A DNA stretch of 64,000 bases from Candidatus Bruticola papionis (GTDB taxonomy: Bacteria > Vulcanimicrobiota > Xenobia > Xenobiales > Xenobiaceae): the NCBI GenBank assembly GCA_002407045.1, contig DHKB01000019.1, positions 1-64,000 of the forward strand, given 5' to 3'. A program made the position numbers and the translations under genes. How positions within the stretch are numbered: position 1 is the first letter of the stretch; every line of letters begins with the position of its first letter. The notes under the pieces were generated by a model. That model had not been told where the DNA came from. It made no database searches and worked only from the letters and a program-made list of their open reading frames with translations. Of this stretch, positions 9,132 through 17,790 are shown one piece after another.

Positions 9132-9161
9132 GCGCAAAGTTCATTCTAATAAACTTTGCGC
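9132..9161 (-). promoter_or_regulatory. Perfect inverted repeat in the leader of the asparaginase-like gene
   Basis: Ten-base arms GCGCAAAGTT and AACTTTGCGC with a 10-base loop lie 36 bases upstream of the chosen start, between aspB and the asparaginase-like gene. No T run follows, so it is more likely a leader hairpin or a protein-binding site than a terminator. Confidence 0.45.
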
Positions 9162-9204
9162 CAACGCTCATTTATTTATTTTTAGATATGACGTGCGCCC
9201 AATA

Positions 9205-10407
9205 TTATTTAAGCGAAGCCATATAGGAAGAAATTCTGTCCAAGCCTTTGTCTATTAACTCCATACTAGTGGCAAAACTGAGTCTGATATGGTTGGGAGC
9301 GCCAAAATCTTCGCCGGGTACGACGGCAACTTGGACATTGTCAAGCAACGATTCAGCCAGTTCGTGAGCGCTGTTAATCTGGCGTCCTTGATGATCTTTT
9401 TTGCCAAAGTAGGCGCTGACATCGGGGAAAGCATAGAAAGCGCCGGTGGGACGAGGGCATTTTATATTGGGAATTTCCATAATGCGCTCGTAAATATGGG
9501 CGGCGCGTTTGGCAAATTCTTTTACCATGTTGGTGACAGAATCTTGAGGGCCATGCAAAGCTTCAATTAAAGCGGCAAAGTTGCTGGCAGTAATATTGGA
9601 AGTCATTTGGCTTTGCAATTTAGTCATACCAGCGATAATTTGCTCGGAGGCGACGGCATAACCAATACGCCAACCAGTCATGGCATAAGCTTTGCTGACT
9701 CCATTTATAGTGACGACACGTTCGCTCAATTCAGGACTAGCGCAAGCAAAGCTTAAGAATGGATAATCGGCATATGTTAAGCGCTCGTAAATTTCATCGG
9801 AAATAACGAAAAGTTGCGGATGTTTGGCAATTACAGCTGCCAAAGCTTTGATTTCGTCCGGAGTGTAGCTTATACCGGCTGGGTTGGAGGGAGAGCAAAG
9901 CAAGAAAACGCGACTCTTAGGAGTTATGGCCGCTTCTAATTGCTCAGGTGTTACCTTAAAATTATTGTTGGGGTCGGTCTCTATTACTTTGACGACACCA
10001 CCAGCTAATTTTATATGCTCCGGATAGCTGACCCAGTAAGGAGAGGGCAAAAGTACTTCGTCTCCGGGATTAACCAAAGTCAAGAAACTGAGAAATAAAG
10101 CTAATTTGGCACCGGTGGAAATAATGACGTTTTTAGGGGTTATATCACGATTAAAGCGCTTTTTGAAATAGTCGGCTACTGCTTGACGAGCTTGGATCGT
10201 TCCTGGAGTAGCTTCATAGCGAGTGGCTCCGTGATGCAGAGCGTAGCAAGCGGCTTCAATAATATTCTCCGGAGTAGAAAAATCAGGTTCGCCAGCTCCG
10301 AAACTGACAACATCAGCTCCCGCAGCTTTGAGAGCTTTGGCTTTGGCATTTACCGCCAAAGTAGAGGAAGGCTTAACATTCATTACGCGATTGGATAAAA
10401 CGGTCAT
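9205..10407 (-). CDS. aspB: Aspartate aminotransferase (class I, PLP-dependent)
   Basis: A 400-residue class I aminotransferase of the bacterial aspartate aminotransferase (AspB/AspC1) type, exchanging amino groups between aspartate and 2-oxoglutarate. Typical features are SFGAGEPDFSTPENI near residue 36, SNPAGISYT, ISDEIYERLTY and the PLP lysine in NGVSKAYAMTGWRIG near residue 239. The ATG at 10407 is preceded by AAGGAGA at good spacing; the frame stays open a further 41 codons upstream but that segment is a leader with terminator-like structures. The gene is followed by the asparaginase-like gene, so both may serve aspartate/asparagine metabolism. The exact substrate preference is inferred from family only. 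Confidence 0.88.
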   Translation of the reverse strand: MTVLSNRVMNVKPSSTLAVNAKAKALKAAGADVVSFGAGEPDFSTPENIIEAACYALHHGATRYEATPGTIQARQAVADYFKKRFNRDITPKNVIISTGAKLALFLSFLTLVNPGDEVLLPSPYWVSYPEHIKLAGGVVKVIETDPNNNFKVTPEQLEAAITPKSRVFLLCSPSNPAGISYTPDEIKALAAVIAKHPQLFVISDEIYERLTYADYPFLSFACASPELSERVVTINGVSKAYAMTGWRIGYAVASEQIIAGMTKLQSQMTSNITASNFAALIEALHGPQDSVTNMVKEFAKRAAHIYERIMEIPNIKCPRPTGAFYAFPDVSAYFGKKDHQGRQINSAHELAESLLDNVQVAVVPGEDFGAPNHIRLSFATSMELIDKGLDRISSYMASLK

Positions 10408-10728
10408 ATTATCTCCTTGGTTTCCTATTGTTGACAGCTCTAAAAAGGTCATCCGAGATCTGCTCTTAGCTTCTGTCTTAAAATTGCTCCTCCCTCTCTT
10501 TTTGGCTAAAAAAAAGCCTAAATTAGGCACAAAAAAAACGAAGTTCGGCTTCTAAATTTTTATATTTAAAATAGTTTAGCAGATTAACCTTTTTTAGCTC
10601 CAATTTGCCGGTTGAAAGTAGGAAAACATCTCACTGTGTAATATTAACAGGCGGGAACTGCTTCGAGGCGCGGCTCCCTCCGTTTGTGTGGTTATAAGGC
10701 TTTGCGCCAAGAGAGGAAATTCAAATAT
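10408..10728. other. Divergent intergenic region between aspB and feoA
   Basis: This stretch holds the aspB leader, with two hairpins followed by T tracts on the minus strand at 10508-10556, then an AT-rich segment (10556-10600) that could hold promoters for both directions. I see no convincing 19-bp Fur box ahead of feoA. An in-frame TTG at 10684 would extend feoA by 15 codons. Confidence 0.5.
10508..10556 (-). promoter_or_regulatory. Tandem attenuator-like hairpins in the aspB leader
   Basis: On the minus strand a short hairpin (GAAG/CTTC, 10543-10555) runs into eight T residues, then GCCTA/TAGGC (10516-10528) runs into nine T residues. Both lie about 100-150 bases before the aspB start. 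The stems are short (4-5 bp), so attenuation is only a suggestion. Confidence 0.35.
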
Positions 10729-10995
10729 TTGAAAACTAAAGACAATGTAATTACAGAAAGCCGTACTTTAGCCGAACTAGTACCTGGAGATACGGCTATT
10801 ATTGAGACTTTTAAAGAAGTTGGCCCTAATGTGCGTCGCATTATGACATTAGGTATCAATGCTGGAGCGACGGTGAAAATGGTACGTCGCGCTCCTCTGG
10901 GGGATCCTTTAGAATTTGAAGTTAATGGTTGTTTGCTCACTTTAAGAAGTGAAGACGCCTCTTCAATCGTTATAGGGAGAATACAACATGACTAA
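10729..10995 (+). CDS. feoA: Ferrous iron transport accessory protein FeoA
   Basis: A small SH3-like FeoA-domain protein of about 88 residues that works with FeoB at the cytoplasmic face of the inner membrane. Family features are LAELVPGDTAIIE, the central RRIMTLGINAGATVKMVRRAPLGDP, and the closing LTLRSEDASSIVI. No ATG is available. I chose the TTG at 10729 because GAGAGG lies upstream and the domain begins about ten residues later; a TTG at 10684 is the longest alternative. The stop overlaps feoB by 8 bases, so translation is coupled. Confidence 0.88.
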   Translation: MKTKDNVITESRTLAELVPGDTAIIETFKEVGPNVRRIMTLGINAGATVKMVRRAPLGDPLEFEVNGCLLTLRSEDASSIVIGRIQHD

Positions 10996-13339
10996 AGCTT
11001 GCTGTCATACCGGAGATACAAATCTTATCGACAGCAAAGGAAATGATTCTACCGACATTAGCCGTCTTTTTGTAATGGTCGGCAATCCCAATGTCGGTAA
11101 AACTACGCTGATTAACGCTATTTCCGGTGCTTCACTTCGTATTGGCAACTGGCCTGGCACTACCGTAGAGCGCATGGAGACTCACTTCATTTATCATTGT
11201 AATTCCCAAGAATTGCAAGCTGGCGCTCAAGAGTCGGAAAATGTTGCTTCAAGTGATCAGAAGACTGAAGCTGACTCTGCTGAAAAGGCACCCACCAAAC
11301 AAGCAACTGAAGCCAAAGCTGCCCAAGCAAAAGACACTGCTATTAGAGTTCATCTCGTAGATTTGCCCGGAGCTTACGGTTTGGCCGCTTCCAGCGCAGA
11401 AGAGAAAGTCACCCGTGACGAGCTACTGACTCGTATGCCCGATGCGGTTATCGATGTTATTGACGCAGGTAACTTAGAGCGCAATTTGGCTATGACTATT
11501 GAGCTTATTGAGCTCGGTGTTCCTGTGGTTGTAGCTTTAAATTTACTCGACGAAGCTAAAGAGAAAGGTATGAAGCCTAATATTGAGGCTTTATCCGAAG
11601 CTCTAGATTTGCCTGTGGTGCCTACGGTAGCCGTTAGAGAAGAAGGCGTGCAAGAACTTATGCGCCACGCTATAGCCGCTAAGCGCAGCAAGTTAAAAAT
11701 AGAGTATCCTACCGAGATAGAAAAAGCCATTGAGGATCTATCCTCATTTTTGGATACTCCGGCTGCTCGCTGGATTTCTGTGGCTGCTTTAATTGGTGAC
11801 AAGTTAGAAGACTTAGATAATCCTACTGAAAGCTCAGCTCAGGAGGAGGGTGAACGAGCTCATAAAGCTATTAAAGTTCCCTCTGACTTTAGAAAAAAGG
11901 CCGAGTATTATCGCAAGAAGTTTGCCGAAAGCGGTGTCGATTGCTTCTTAGAAATTGCCGATACTCGCTATCGCTTAGCTAGGAAAGTAGCCGAACTTGG
12001 CCAGTCTGCTCCGGCGGGCGTCCATAAGCTCACTGCTGCTATCGATAAAGTAGTATTGCATCCTATTTTTGGCATACCGATCTTTTTGTTCTGTATGTTA
12101 ATTTTGTTCCGCTTTACTTTCGCTTTCTCTGATCCTTGGGTTGCTTGGCTAAATACCATAAAAGAAGTTTTTATGGGTTGGACAGCTTCAGCTCAAATGC
12201 CTGACATGGTACGCTCGTTTGTTATGAACGGCGTCTTGGAAGGTTTAGGCACAGTCTTAGCTTTTACTCCGGTTCTGTTTGTGCTTTATGTGGGCATGAG
12301 CGTTTTGGAGTCTAGTGGCTTCTTGGCCAGATCGGCATTCTTGGTCGACCGTATAATGAAAGCCATGCACTTGCCTGGTAAAGCTTTTATTCCTATGCTG
12401 GTTGGCGTGGGTTGTAATGTCCCCGGTATTGTGGCTACTCGCACTTTGGAATCTTTTAACGAGCGCTTAAGAGTGGCCATGGCTGTTCCTTTTGCGCCTT
12501 GTAGTGCCAGAATGGCTGTTTTTGCCTTTTTCGCCACGATCTTTTTCCCAAAAAATCCCTCTTACGCTCTGTTTTTCATCTATACAATAAGTATTATCAT
12601 GGGCTTGTTTACTATTTTGCTCATGAGTAAAATTTTGCACTCAGATGAAACTGGCTCCATTATGGAATTGCCTCCTTACAGGCTGCCAACTATGAAAGTC
12701 ATTTGGAAGCAAGCCTGGGCTCGCACTTTGAGCTTCTTGGAAAGTGCCGGCGGAGCTATTTTTATTGCCGTTATTTTTGTTTGGGTTATCAATAGCTTCC
12801 CTGTAGGCAGTGTGGATGGCAGCTATTTCGCTCGCTTATCTCGCATTTTTACCCATTTTACCGCTACATTTGGCATTACCGATTGGCACTTGGCTGGAGC
12901 TTTAGTTCCTGGCTTTGTGGCTAAGGAAGTTGTGGTAGGCTCTTTGGCGGTCAGCTACTTCGGAGCTGGCGGTGAGGTGGCTTCTTTAACGTTGGGCAGT
13001 GGTTTGGAGCAGATCGCTGTCGGCTTTATAGATGCTATTATCGATACCTTTAAAGCTTTCTTCCAGCTTTTCGGCTTGATAAGTTTTGGTGACGACTCCG
13101 ACGGAGGACCTGCCGGTTTAGCTTCTCAAATTCTCAGCTGTGCTTCTCCGCGAGCTATTTTAGCTTACATGGTTTACGTGTTGCTTTATATGCCTTGCGT
13201 AGGCACTTTAAGCGCTCTGAAAACCGAGTTTGGCTGGAAATGGACTGGCTTCTCTATAGCTTACTCTTTAATAGTGGCTTGGATTTTAGCCGTTATCGTC
13301 TACCATATTCCCTTAGGCAATTGGTTGGCTGGACTTTAG
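10988..13339 (+). CDS. feoB: Ferrous iron transporter FeoB
   Basis: FeoB imports Fe2+ across the inner membrane. The N-terminal G domain has the P-loop GNPNVGKTT (residues 32-40), G3 VDLPGAYG near 124-131 and G4 NLLDEA near 184-189. A helical domain follows, then two Gate motifs and the transmembrane core from about residue 355, including GVGCNVPGIVATRTLE and PFAPCSARMAVF. The length of 783 residues is normal to long. Odd feature: about 45 residues rich in A, E, K, Q and S (71-117) are inserted between strand HFIYHC and strand AIRVHLVDLPG, where most FeoB proteins have a tight turn. The G motifs flanking it are intact. Confidence 0.95.
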   Translation: MTKACCHTGDTNLIDSKGNDSTDISRLFVMVGNPNVGKTTLINAISGASLRIGNWPGTTVERMETHFIYHCNSQELQAGAQESENVASSDQKTEADSAEKAPTKQATEAKAAQAKDTAIRVHLVDLPGAYGLAASSAEEKVTRDELLTRMPDAVIDVIDAGNLERNLAMTIELIELGVPVVVALNLLDEAKEKGMKPNIEALSEALDLPVVPTVAVREEGVQELMRHAIAAKRSKLKIEYPTEIEKAIEDLSSFLDTPAARWISVAALIGDKLEDLDNPTESSAQEEGERAHKAIKVPSDFRKKAEYYRKKFAESGVDCFLEIADTRYRLARKVAELGQSAPAGVHKLTAAIDKVVLHPIFGIPIFLFCMLILFRFTFAFSDPWVAWLNTIKEVFMGWTASAQMPDMVRSFVMNGVLEGLGTVLAFTPVLFVLYVGMSVLESSGFLARSAFLVDRIMKAMHLPGKAFIPMLVGVGCNVPGIVATRTLESFNERLRVAMAVPFAPCSARMAVFAFFATIFFPKNPSYALFFIYTISIIMGLFTILLMSKILHSDETGSIMELPPYRLPTMKVIWKQAWARTLSFLESAGGAIFIAVIFVWVINSFPVGSVDGSYFARLSRIFTHFTATFGITDWHLAGALVPGFVAKEVVVGSLAVSYFGAGGEVASLTLGSGLEQIAVGFIDAIIDTFKAFFQLFGLISFGDDSDGGPAGLASQILSCASPRAILAYMVYVLLYMPCVGTLSALKTEFGWKWTGFSIAYSLIVAWILAVIVYHIPLGNWLAGL

Positions 13340-13367
13340 TTTCCCATTCGGTCGGGCAGGAGGTGTT

Positions 13368-13637
13368 ATGATAAAAGCTTTATTGCGTTCTGTAGCTCAA
13401 GAAAAATCTTGGCCAGAAATTGCTTCTGAATTAGGCTGTTCAGCTCAAGTTTTAGAAGCTATGCTCAATCAATTAGAGCAAGGCGGCTATCTGACGCGCC
13501 AGGGAAGCGGCTCTTCTCAGTGTGCTCCCACTGCTTGCCAAGCTTGTCTTTATAAAAAGATGTGTGCTGCTAAAGCTAAAATTAACGTCTGGAGCCTAAC
13601 CGAAAAAGGCCGCCAAGCTGCCGAAATGGCTGATTAA
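13368..13637 (+). CDS. feoC: FeoC-like winged-helix iron-sulfur protein
   Basis: An 89-residue protein with a FeoC-type winged helix at the N-terminus (WPEIASELGCSAQVLEAMLNQLEQGGYLTR) and a cysteine cluster CAPTACQACLYKKMC near residues 52-66. In FeoC proteins such cysteines bind an Fe-S cluster that senses oxygen or iron and tunes FeoB stability. It lies 28 bases after feoB with AGGAGGTG ahead of the ATG, completing a feoABC operon that ends at the adjacent terminator. The role as FeoB regulator is inferred from family and context. Confidence 0.8.
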   Translation: MIKALLRSVAQEKSWPEIASELGCSAQVLEAMLNQLEQGGYLTRQGSGSSQCAPTACQACLYKKMCAAKAKINVWSLTEKGRQAAEMAD

Positions 13638-13658
13638 GTTCGGCCTTGGATCTACATT

Positions 13659-13709
13659 AAAAAGCACTTCTCGCCAGTTGCTAAAAACTAAGGTGAGAAG
13701 TGCTTTTTT
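13659..13709. terminator. Strong bidirectional terminator between feo and hydrogenase operons
   Basis: A 14-base perfect stem (AAAAAGCACTTCTC and complement) carries A and T runs on both sides, so it can end feoABC on the plus strand and the hydrogenase operon on the minus strand. Confidence 0.9.
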
Positions 13710-13769
13710 ATAAAACAGCTTGTTGCCCGCAATTTGCATGCAGCAAGCCGCCTCGATATCTTACTTTAT

Positions 13770-15506
13770 TTACGATTTTTGTGGCATTTGCCAGCCGTTA
13801 ATATCAGTATGCAGTAAGTGATGTGACCTTTTAGATAAGGGCTTAACCAGATACTCTGCGTAAAGAGCCCTTACATCCGTATTCTCGTGAGAGAAGCGAA
13901 CTTTTGCTTTGCGGTCGAGCTCCCAAAGCAAATTAGCACGATATTCTGCGCGTTCTTCACTGTCGTGAATCGGCTGACCGCCGCCACCGGCACAACCGCC
14001 TGGGCAAGCCATGACTTCGACAAAATCATAACGCACACGGCCTGACTCAATTTCCTCCAGCAATTTTCTCGTGTTTGCTAGGCCGCTTACGACTGCTGTA
14101 CGAACAGTACCTGCACCCGGAATGTCGAAGCTAGCTTCTTTCCGGCCTTGTATACCACGCACGGCTGAGAAGGCGTCGGGATCAGGATTCTTACCTGTTA
14201 CAAGATAATAGGCACTGCGAAGTGCTGCATCCATCACGCCGCCTGTAGTGCCGAAAACAACTGCTGCACCTGTGCCGGAGCCAAGTGGGGAGTCAAAATT
14301 GCTCTCTTCCAGCGCTGCCGGATCGATCATGGAACAACGGAGCATACGCACCAATTCACGTGTGGTAATAACCACGTCGACATCCGGATCGCCACAAGCG
14401 CTCTTCATCGTCGGAAGATCGGCTTCCGTCTTTTTTGATGTACATGGCATGACGGAAATAACGCGTATATTCTTCGGATCAACGCTTATTTTTTCTGCAA
14501 AGTAGCTCTTTGCGATAGCGCCGAACATCTGTTGCGGTGATTTGGCAGTGGACAAATTCTTAGCAAATTGCGGGAACTGTCCCTTCACAAATCTCACCCA
14601 GCCTGGGCAGCAGGAGGTGAACATCGGCCATGTATAGGAGTCTCGGTGGGTAAAGCGCTCGATAAATTCGCTGCCTTCTTCCATAATTGTAAGATCGGCA
14701 CTGAAATTAGTATCAAACACGTAATTGAAGCCAAGTTGACGAAGTGCAGAAGCAAGCACACCTGGAGTTGCCTGTTCGGCGCTCAGCCCGAAATATTCTG
14801 CCCAAGCGGCGCGAACCGCAGGAGCAACTTGCACTATGGTCGTCAGTTTTGAATCAGAGAGTATACGATAGACGCGGTCAGTGTCGTCTCGTTCTTCTAG
14901 TGCGCCAACGGGACAGTGGGTTATGCATTGACCGCAGTAAGTGCAAAGAGAAGTTGAAAGGCTGTCTGATTTTAATGAACCGATAGCTGTGCGGGAACCA
15001 GTTCCAACTAAGTCCCATATATGGACGCTTTGTATTTTGTCGCAAACTTGTACGCAGCGCATACACTTAACGCAACGATTATCAAAGCGCAGGATTGGCT
15101 CAGAATAGTCTACAGTTGAGGGACGTAGATTCTTCTTGTAGGGAGCTTTGAGCAAATTGTAGTCGTTGGCAAGTTTCTGAAGCTTGCAATTACCGCTGCG
15201 TGTACATTTTACGCAATTTACATCATGTTGGCTGAGCATCAGCTGAAGATTTACGCGGCGTGTCATACGAACTTTCGGAGATTTTGTATGGATGACCATG
15301 CCTTCGCCAACCATAGTGTCACAGGCAGCGACAAGCGTATCTTGTCCTTCAAGCTCTACCATACAGAGGCGGCAAGCGCCGATCTCGTTAAGATCTTTCA
15401 GATAACAGAGCGTCGGAATATCAATACTTGCTGTGCGTGCCGCTTCCAAGATACTCGTGCCTTCCGGTACGCTAATGGTTTTGTTATCAATAACAAGTGT
15501 TACCAT
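13770..15506 (-). CDS. [FeFe]-hydrogenase, NAD-linked type (group A)
   Basis: A 578-residue catalytic [FeFe]-hydrogenase. The N-terminus has a 2Fe-2S domain (cysteines near 34, 45, 48, 62), a His-Cys3 cluster segment (HDVNCVKCTRSGNC, near 93-106) and two 4Fe-4S ferredoxin motifs (CVKCMRCVQVC and CTYCGQCITHCP). The H-cluster domain has all three signatures: TSCCPGW (near 297), MPCTSKKTE (near 353) and MACPGGCAGGGGQP (near 500). The C-terminal small-subunit tail is also present. It overlaps the GltD-like flavoprotein gene by 7 bases, so the two subunits are co-translated. That pairing matches the group A2, glutamate-synthase-linked hydrogenases of published classifications. Likely role: linking H2 to NAD(P)H in the cytoplasm; direction cannot be told. 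Confidence 0.93.
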   Translation of the reverse strand: MVTLVIDNKTISVPEGTSILEAARTASIDIPTLCYLKDLNEIGACRLCMVELEGQDTLVAACDTMVGEGMVIHTKSPKVRMTRRVNLQLMLSQHDVNCVKCTRSGNCKLQKLANDYNLLKAPYKKNLRPSTVDYSEPILRFDNRCVKCMRCVQVCDKIQSVHIWDLVGTGSRTAIGSLKSDSLSTSLCTYCGQCITHCPVGALEERDDTDRVYRILSDSKLTTIVQVAPAVRAAWAEYFGLSAEQATPGVLASALRQLGFNYVFDTNFSADLTIMEEGSEFIERFTHRDSYTWPMFTSCCPGWVRFVKGQFPQFAKNLSTAKSPQQMFGAIAKSYFAEKISVDPKNIRVISVMPCTSKKTEADLPTMKSACGDPDVDVVITTRELVRMLRCSMIDPAALEESNFDSPLGSGTGAAVVFGTTGGVMDAALRSAYYLVTGKNPDPDAFSAVRGIQGRKEASFDIPGAGTVRTAVVSGLANTRKLLEEIESGRVRYDFVEVMACPGGCAGGGGQPIHDSEERAEYRANLLWELDRKAKVRFSHENTDVRALYAEYLVKPLSKRSHHLLHTDINGWQMPQKS

Positions 15507-17392
15507 CTTTCCATCCTCCCTCCCTTGAAGATGCCATAACCAAAGTGATCACAGCGCAAACAGCGAGCACTTTCCGCGTAGGCTTCCTCATGAGTCATGC
15601 CATATTCAACTTCTTCAAAGTCGCATTTGCGCTGGGCAGCTTCACGTTCTTTAGTGTTGATGCGACCACGCGCAGGACATACAGAAAGATGCGGAGCAGG
15701 GATTTCCACATCTGTGCGGATTTCATGATGGAAGCCAAGTTGTTCATCGATATTCGCCGCCGCAACTTTGCCTGCTGCAATAGCACGGATGGCAGTAGCA
15801 GGGCCGGTAACACAGTCACCACCGGCAAAGACGTTCTCCATATTGTCAATCTGACTGGAACTTTCGGCCATAAATGTTCCCCGTCGAATTGGAATGCCAG
15901 TTTGTTCAAAGCCAGCTATTTCTACGCCTTGTCCAATGGCTACAATGATAATGTCGGCTCGAATGCGTTCTTGAGGTAGATCGGCTTTTTCTGGACGCGG
16001 ACGGCCTGCTTTGTCGGCAAGACCGATAATTTGTGGCTGTACCCAGAGAGCGGTAGCTTCACCAGCTTCGTTAGCTTCAATGCGTACAGGTGCACAGAGT
16101 TCGCGAATTTCCGCGCCCTCAGCGATCGCGCCTTGTACTTCGTCGGGAAGGGCAGTCATATCCGTAATTCTGCGGCGATAGACGCAAGTTACGCTGGCAG
16201 CGCCAAGGCGCACAGAGCTTCTGGTGACGTCCATGGCTACATTGCCACCGCCGATAACTACGATATGCTTGCCAGTAAAGTCAGGCATTATGTCGTCACC
16301 AATAGCGCCCAGCATTTCAACAGCGGATATAACGTTTTTGCTATCTTCTCCTGGAATGCCGGTTTTTTTATCCGTATGAGCACCGATAGCAACGTAAAGA
16401 CAATCGTAATCTTTGTGTAATTTTTCGAAAGAAATATCCTTGCCTACAGTTACGTTAGTATGTACTTCTACGCCGGAGGACAAAATAGAGTCGATTTCTG
16501 CATCAAGTTTTTCTCGCGGAAAACGGTAAGCCGGAATACCATAGCGAAGCATTCCGCCAAGTTGTTTTCTCTCTTCAAAGATCGTAACATTATGCCCCAT
16601 AAGGCGCAGATAATATGCGCAAGATAAGCCACTGGGGCCACCGCCAATAATAGCCACGCGTTTGCCAGTATCTTTGGCGCAGGGAGGATTGGGCACATCG
16701 CCAGCGTGATCGACTGCGTAGCGTTTGAGTCCGCGAATGTTGATAGGGGCGTCGACCATATTGCGACGGCAGCGTGCTTCGCATGGATGCTCACAAATGT
16801 AGGCACAGGAAGTTGGCATGGGATTGTCCTTGCGGATAAGGCGCACAGCATCAGCATATCGTCCTTCACGCACAAGTGCAACATAACCTGGCACGTCCAC
16901 GCCGGCTGGACATAGTGATACGCAGGGAACTGGGTTTTGCAATGAAGCAAGGCAGCGGTGATGCTGAACATGGTTCACGTAATCGTCATAGAAGCCCTCG
17001 AAGCCGCTCATAACTAACTGCGCTGCGTCGCGTCCAATGGCGCAATCAGCAGAGGCAATGATTACTCGTGCTGTCTTTTCAATAGTTTCGATGGTCTGCG
17101 TTGTGCCAGTACCGTCGAGAACTTCTCCCATAAGTGTAACAAGTTGGCCAAGTCCAATGCGGCAAGGCACACATTTGCCGCATGATTGTGCGTGGCAGAG
17201 TTGCAAAAATGTCAATGACATATCGATGGGGCATAATCCAGGAGGACTGGAAGCAATTCTGCGCTCCATGTCCTTGTACAGACGATCTACGACCATCTGT
17301 GCTTTGCTTGCAGTTTTTATATCTAGTCTGCTCAAGGGGCTCTCACTCCTTTGCTCTCTGAATTCCCAATACCCACCCACTAGTGTGGACAT
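15500..17392 (-). CDS. NuoF-Fe/S / GltD-like FAD-NAD(P) oxidoreductase, hydrogenase partner
   Basis: A flavoprotein of about 630 residues joining two modules. Residues about 45-130 resemble the 4Fe-4S end domain of NuoF/HydB (SCGKCVPCRIGLGQL, then CAIGRDAAQ). The remainder resembles the small subunit of glutamate synthase: Fe-S region (CPAGVDVPGYV..., CEHPCEARCRR), FAD-binding VAIIGGGPSG near 243, and NAD(P)-binding IVVIGGGNVAMD near 378. A CRCLRCDHFGYG-type cysteine cluster sits at the C-terminus. It probably passes electrons between NAD(P)H and the hydrogenase. I chose the ATG at 17392 (MSTLVGGYWEF), where family-like sequence starts; a GTG at 17533 with AAAGGACG upstream keeps the frame open and would add 47 unusual residues, so the start is uncertain. 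Confidence 0.85.
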   Translation of the reverse strand: MSTLVGGYWEFREQRSESPLSRLDIKTASKAQMVVDRLYKDMERRIASSPPGLCPIDMSLTFLQLCHAQSCGKCVPCRIGLGQLVTLMGEVLDGTGTTQTIETIEKTARVIIASADCAIGRDAAQLVMSGFEGFYDDYVNHVQHHRCLASLQNPVPCVSLCPAGVDVPGYVALVREGRYADAVRLIRKDNPMPTSCAYICEHPCEARCRRNMVDAPINIRGLKRYAVDHAGDVPNPPCAKDTGKRVAIIGGGPSGLSCAYYLRLMGHNVTIFEERKQLGGMLRYGIPAYRFPREKLDAEIDSILSSGVEVHTNVTVGKDISFEKLHKDYDCLYVAIGAHTDKKTGIPGEDSKNVISAVEMLGAIGDDIMPDFTGKHIVVIGGGNVAMDVTRSSVRLGAASVTCVYRRRITDMTALPDEVQGAIAEGAEIRELCAPVRIEANEAGEATALWVQPQIIGLADKAGRPRPEKADLPQERIRADIIIVAIGQGVEIAGFEQTGIPIRRGTFMAESSSQIDNMENVFAGGDCVTGPATAIRAIAAGKVAAANIDEQLGFHHEIRTDVEIPAPHLSVCPARGRINTKEREAAQRKCDFEEVEYGMTHEEAYAESARCLRCDHFGYGIFKGGRMERW

Positions 17393-17596
17393 ATTGTTGA
17401 CGTTTCCGCTTTTTAATACATCTTTGGGTGGCTTAGTACTGTGATATCGGTTTACTCTACTAACCTTCTCCTTTAAGGAAATTCGTGGTTTGACTTCCTT
17501 TATCGTACTCAAAAGAAAGAATGACTTTTCCACTTTCGTCCTTTTAGTTTACATGATAACGCGGAGCTAGACATCATTTTTTAGTTATTTTTTTAC

Positions 17597-17641
17597 AAAT
17601 CATAACTTAGTAAATCATAATTAACTAAATCGTAAGTCAAG
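17597..17641. repeat. Three degenerate 15-bp direct repeats before the hydrogenase operon
   Basis: Three consecutive 15-base units start with AAATCATAA, AAATCATAA and AAATCGTAA (17597, 17612, 17627). They lie 64-108 bases upstream of the longest hydrogenase-operon frame. On the minus strand they contain TTGACT and TATGAT elements resembling a promoter. They may form an operator; they also sit beside the IS end at 17653, so an IS flank origin is possible. Confidence 0.5.
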
Positions 17642-17675
17642 TCCAAAATTGTGTGTAAATTATTTTAGGCATAAT

Positions 17676-17702
17676 ATTATGAGGCTGCTTAAGCCTCATA
17701 AT
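17676..17702. repeat. Hairpin near the left end of the IS
   Basis: Perfect 11-bp arms ATTATGAGGCT and AGCCTCATAAT around a 5-base loop, just inside the left IS end. Such structures can shield a transposase gene from read-through or act as a terminator. Confidence 0.6.
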
Positions 17703-17790
17703 TACCAACCACCACAGATGGATGGCACTGTCAAGGCCGCCGTAGCGAGGCGTTAGCCGGTGCCTTGACTGCGCCAGACAGATGTGTTAA

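Noticed and set aside
10408..10530. In-frame extension of aspB by 41 residues to a GTG at 10530
   Set aside because: The ATG at 10407 has a strong AAGGAGA, family homology starts there, and the extension overlaps terminator-like hairpins.
10556..10683. Fur box upstream of feoA
   Set aside because: No stretch close to the 19-bp GATAAT-type consensus was found.
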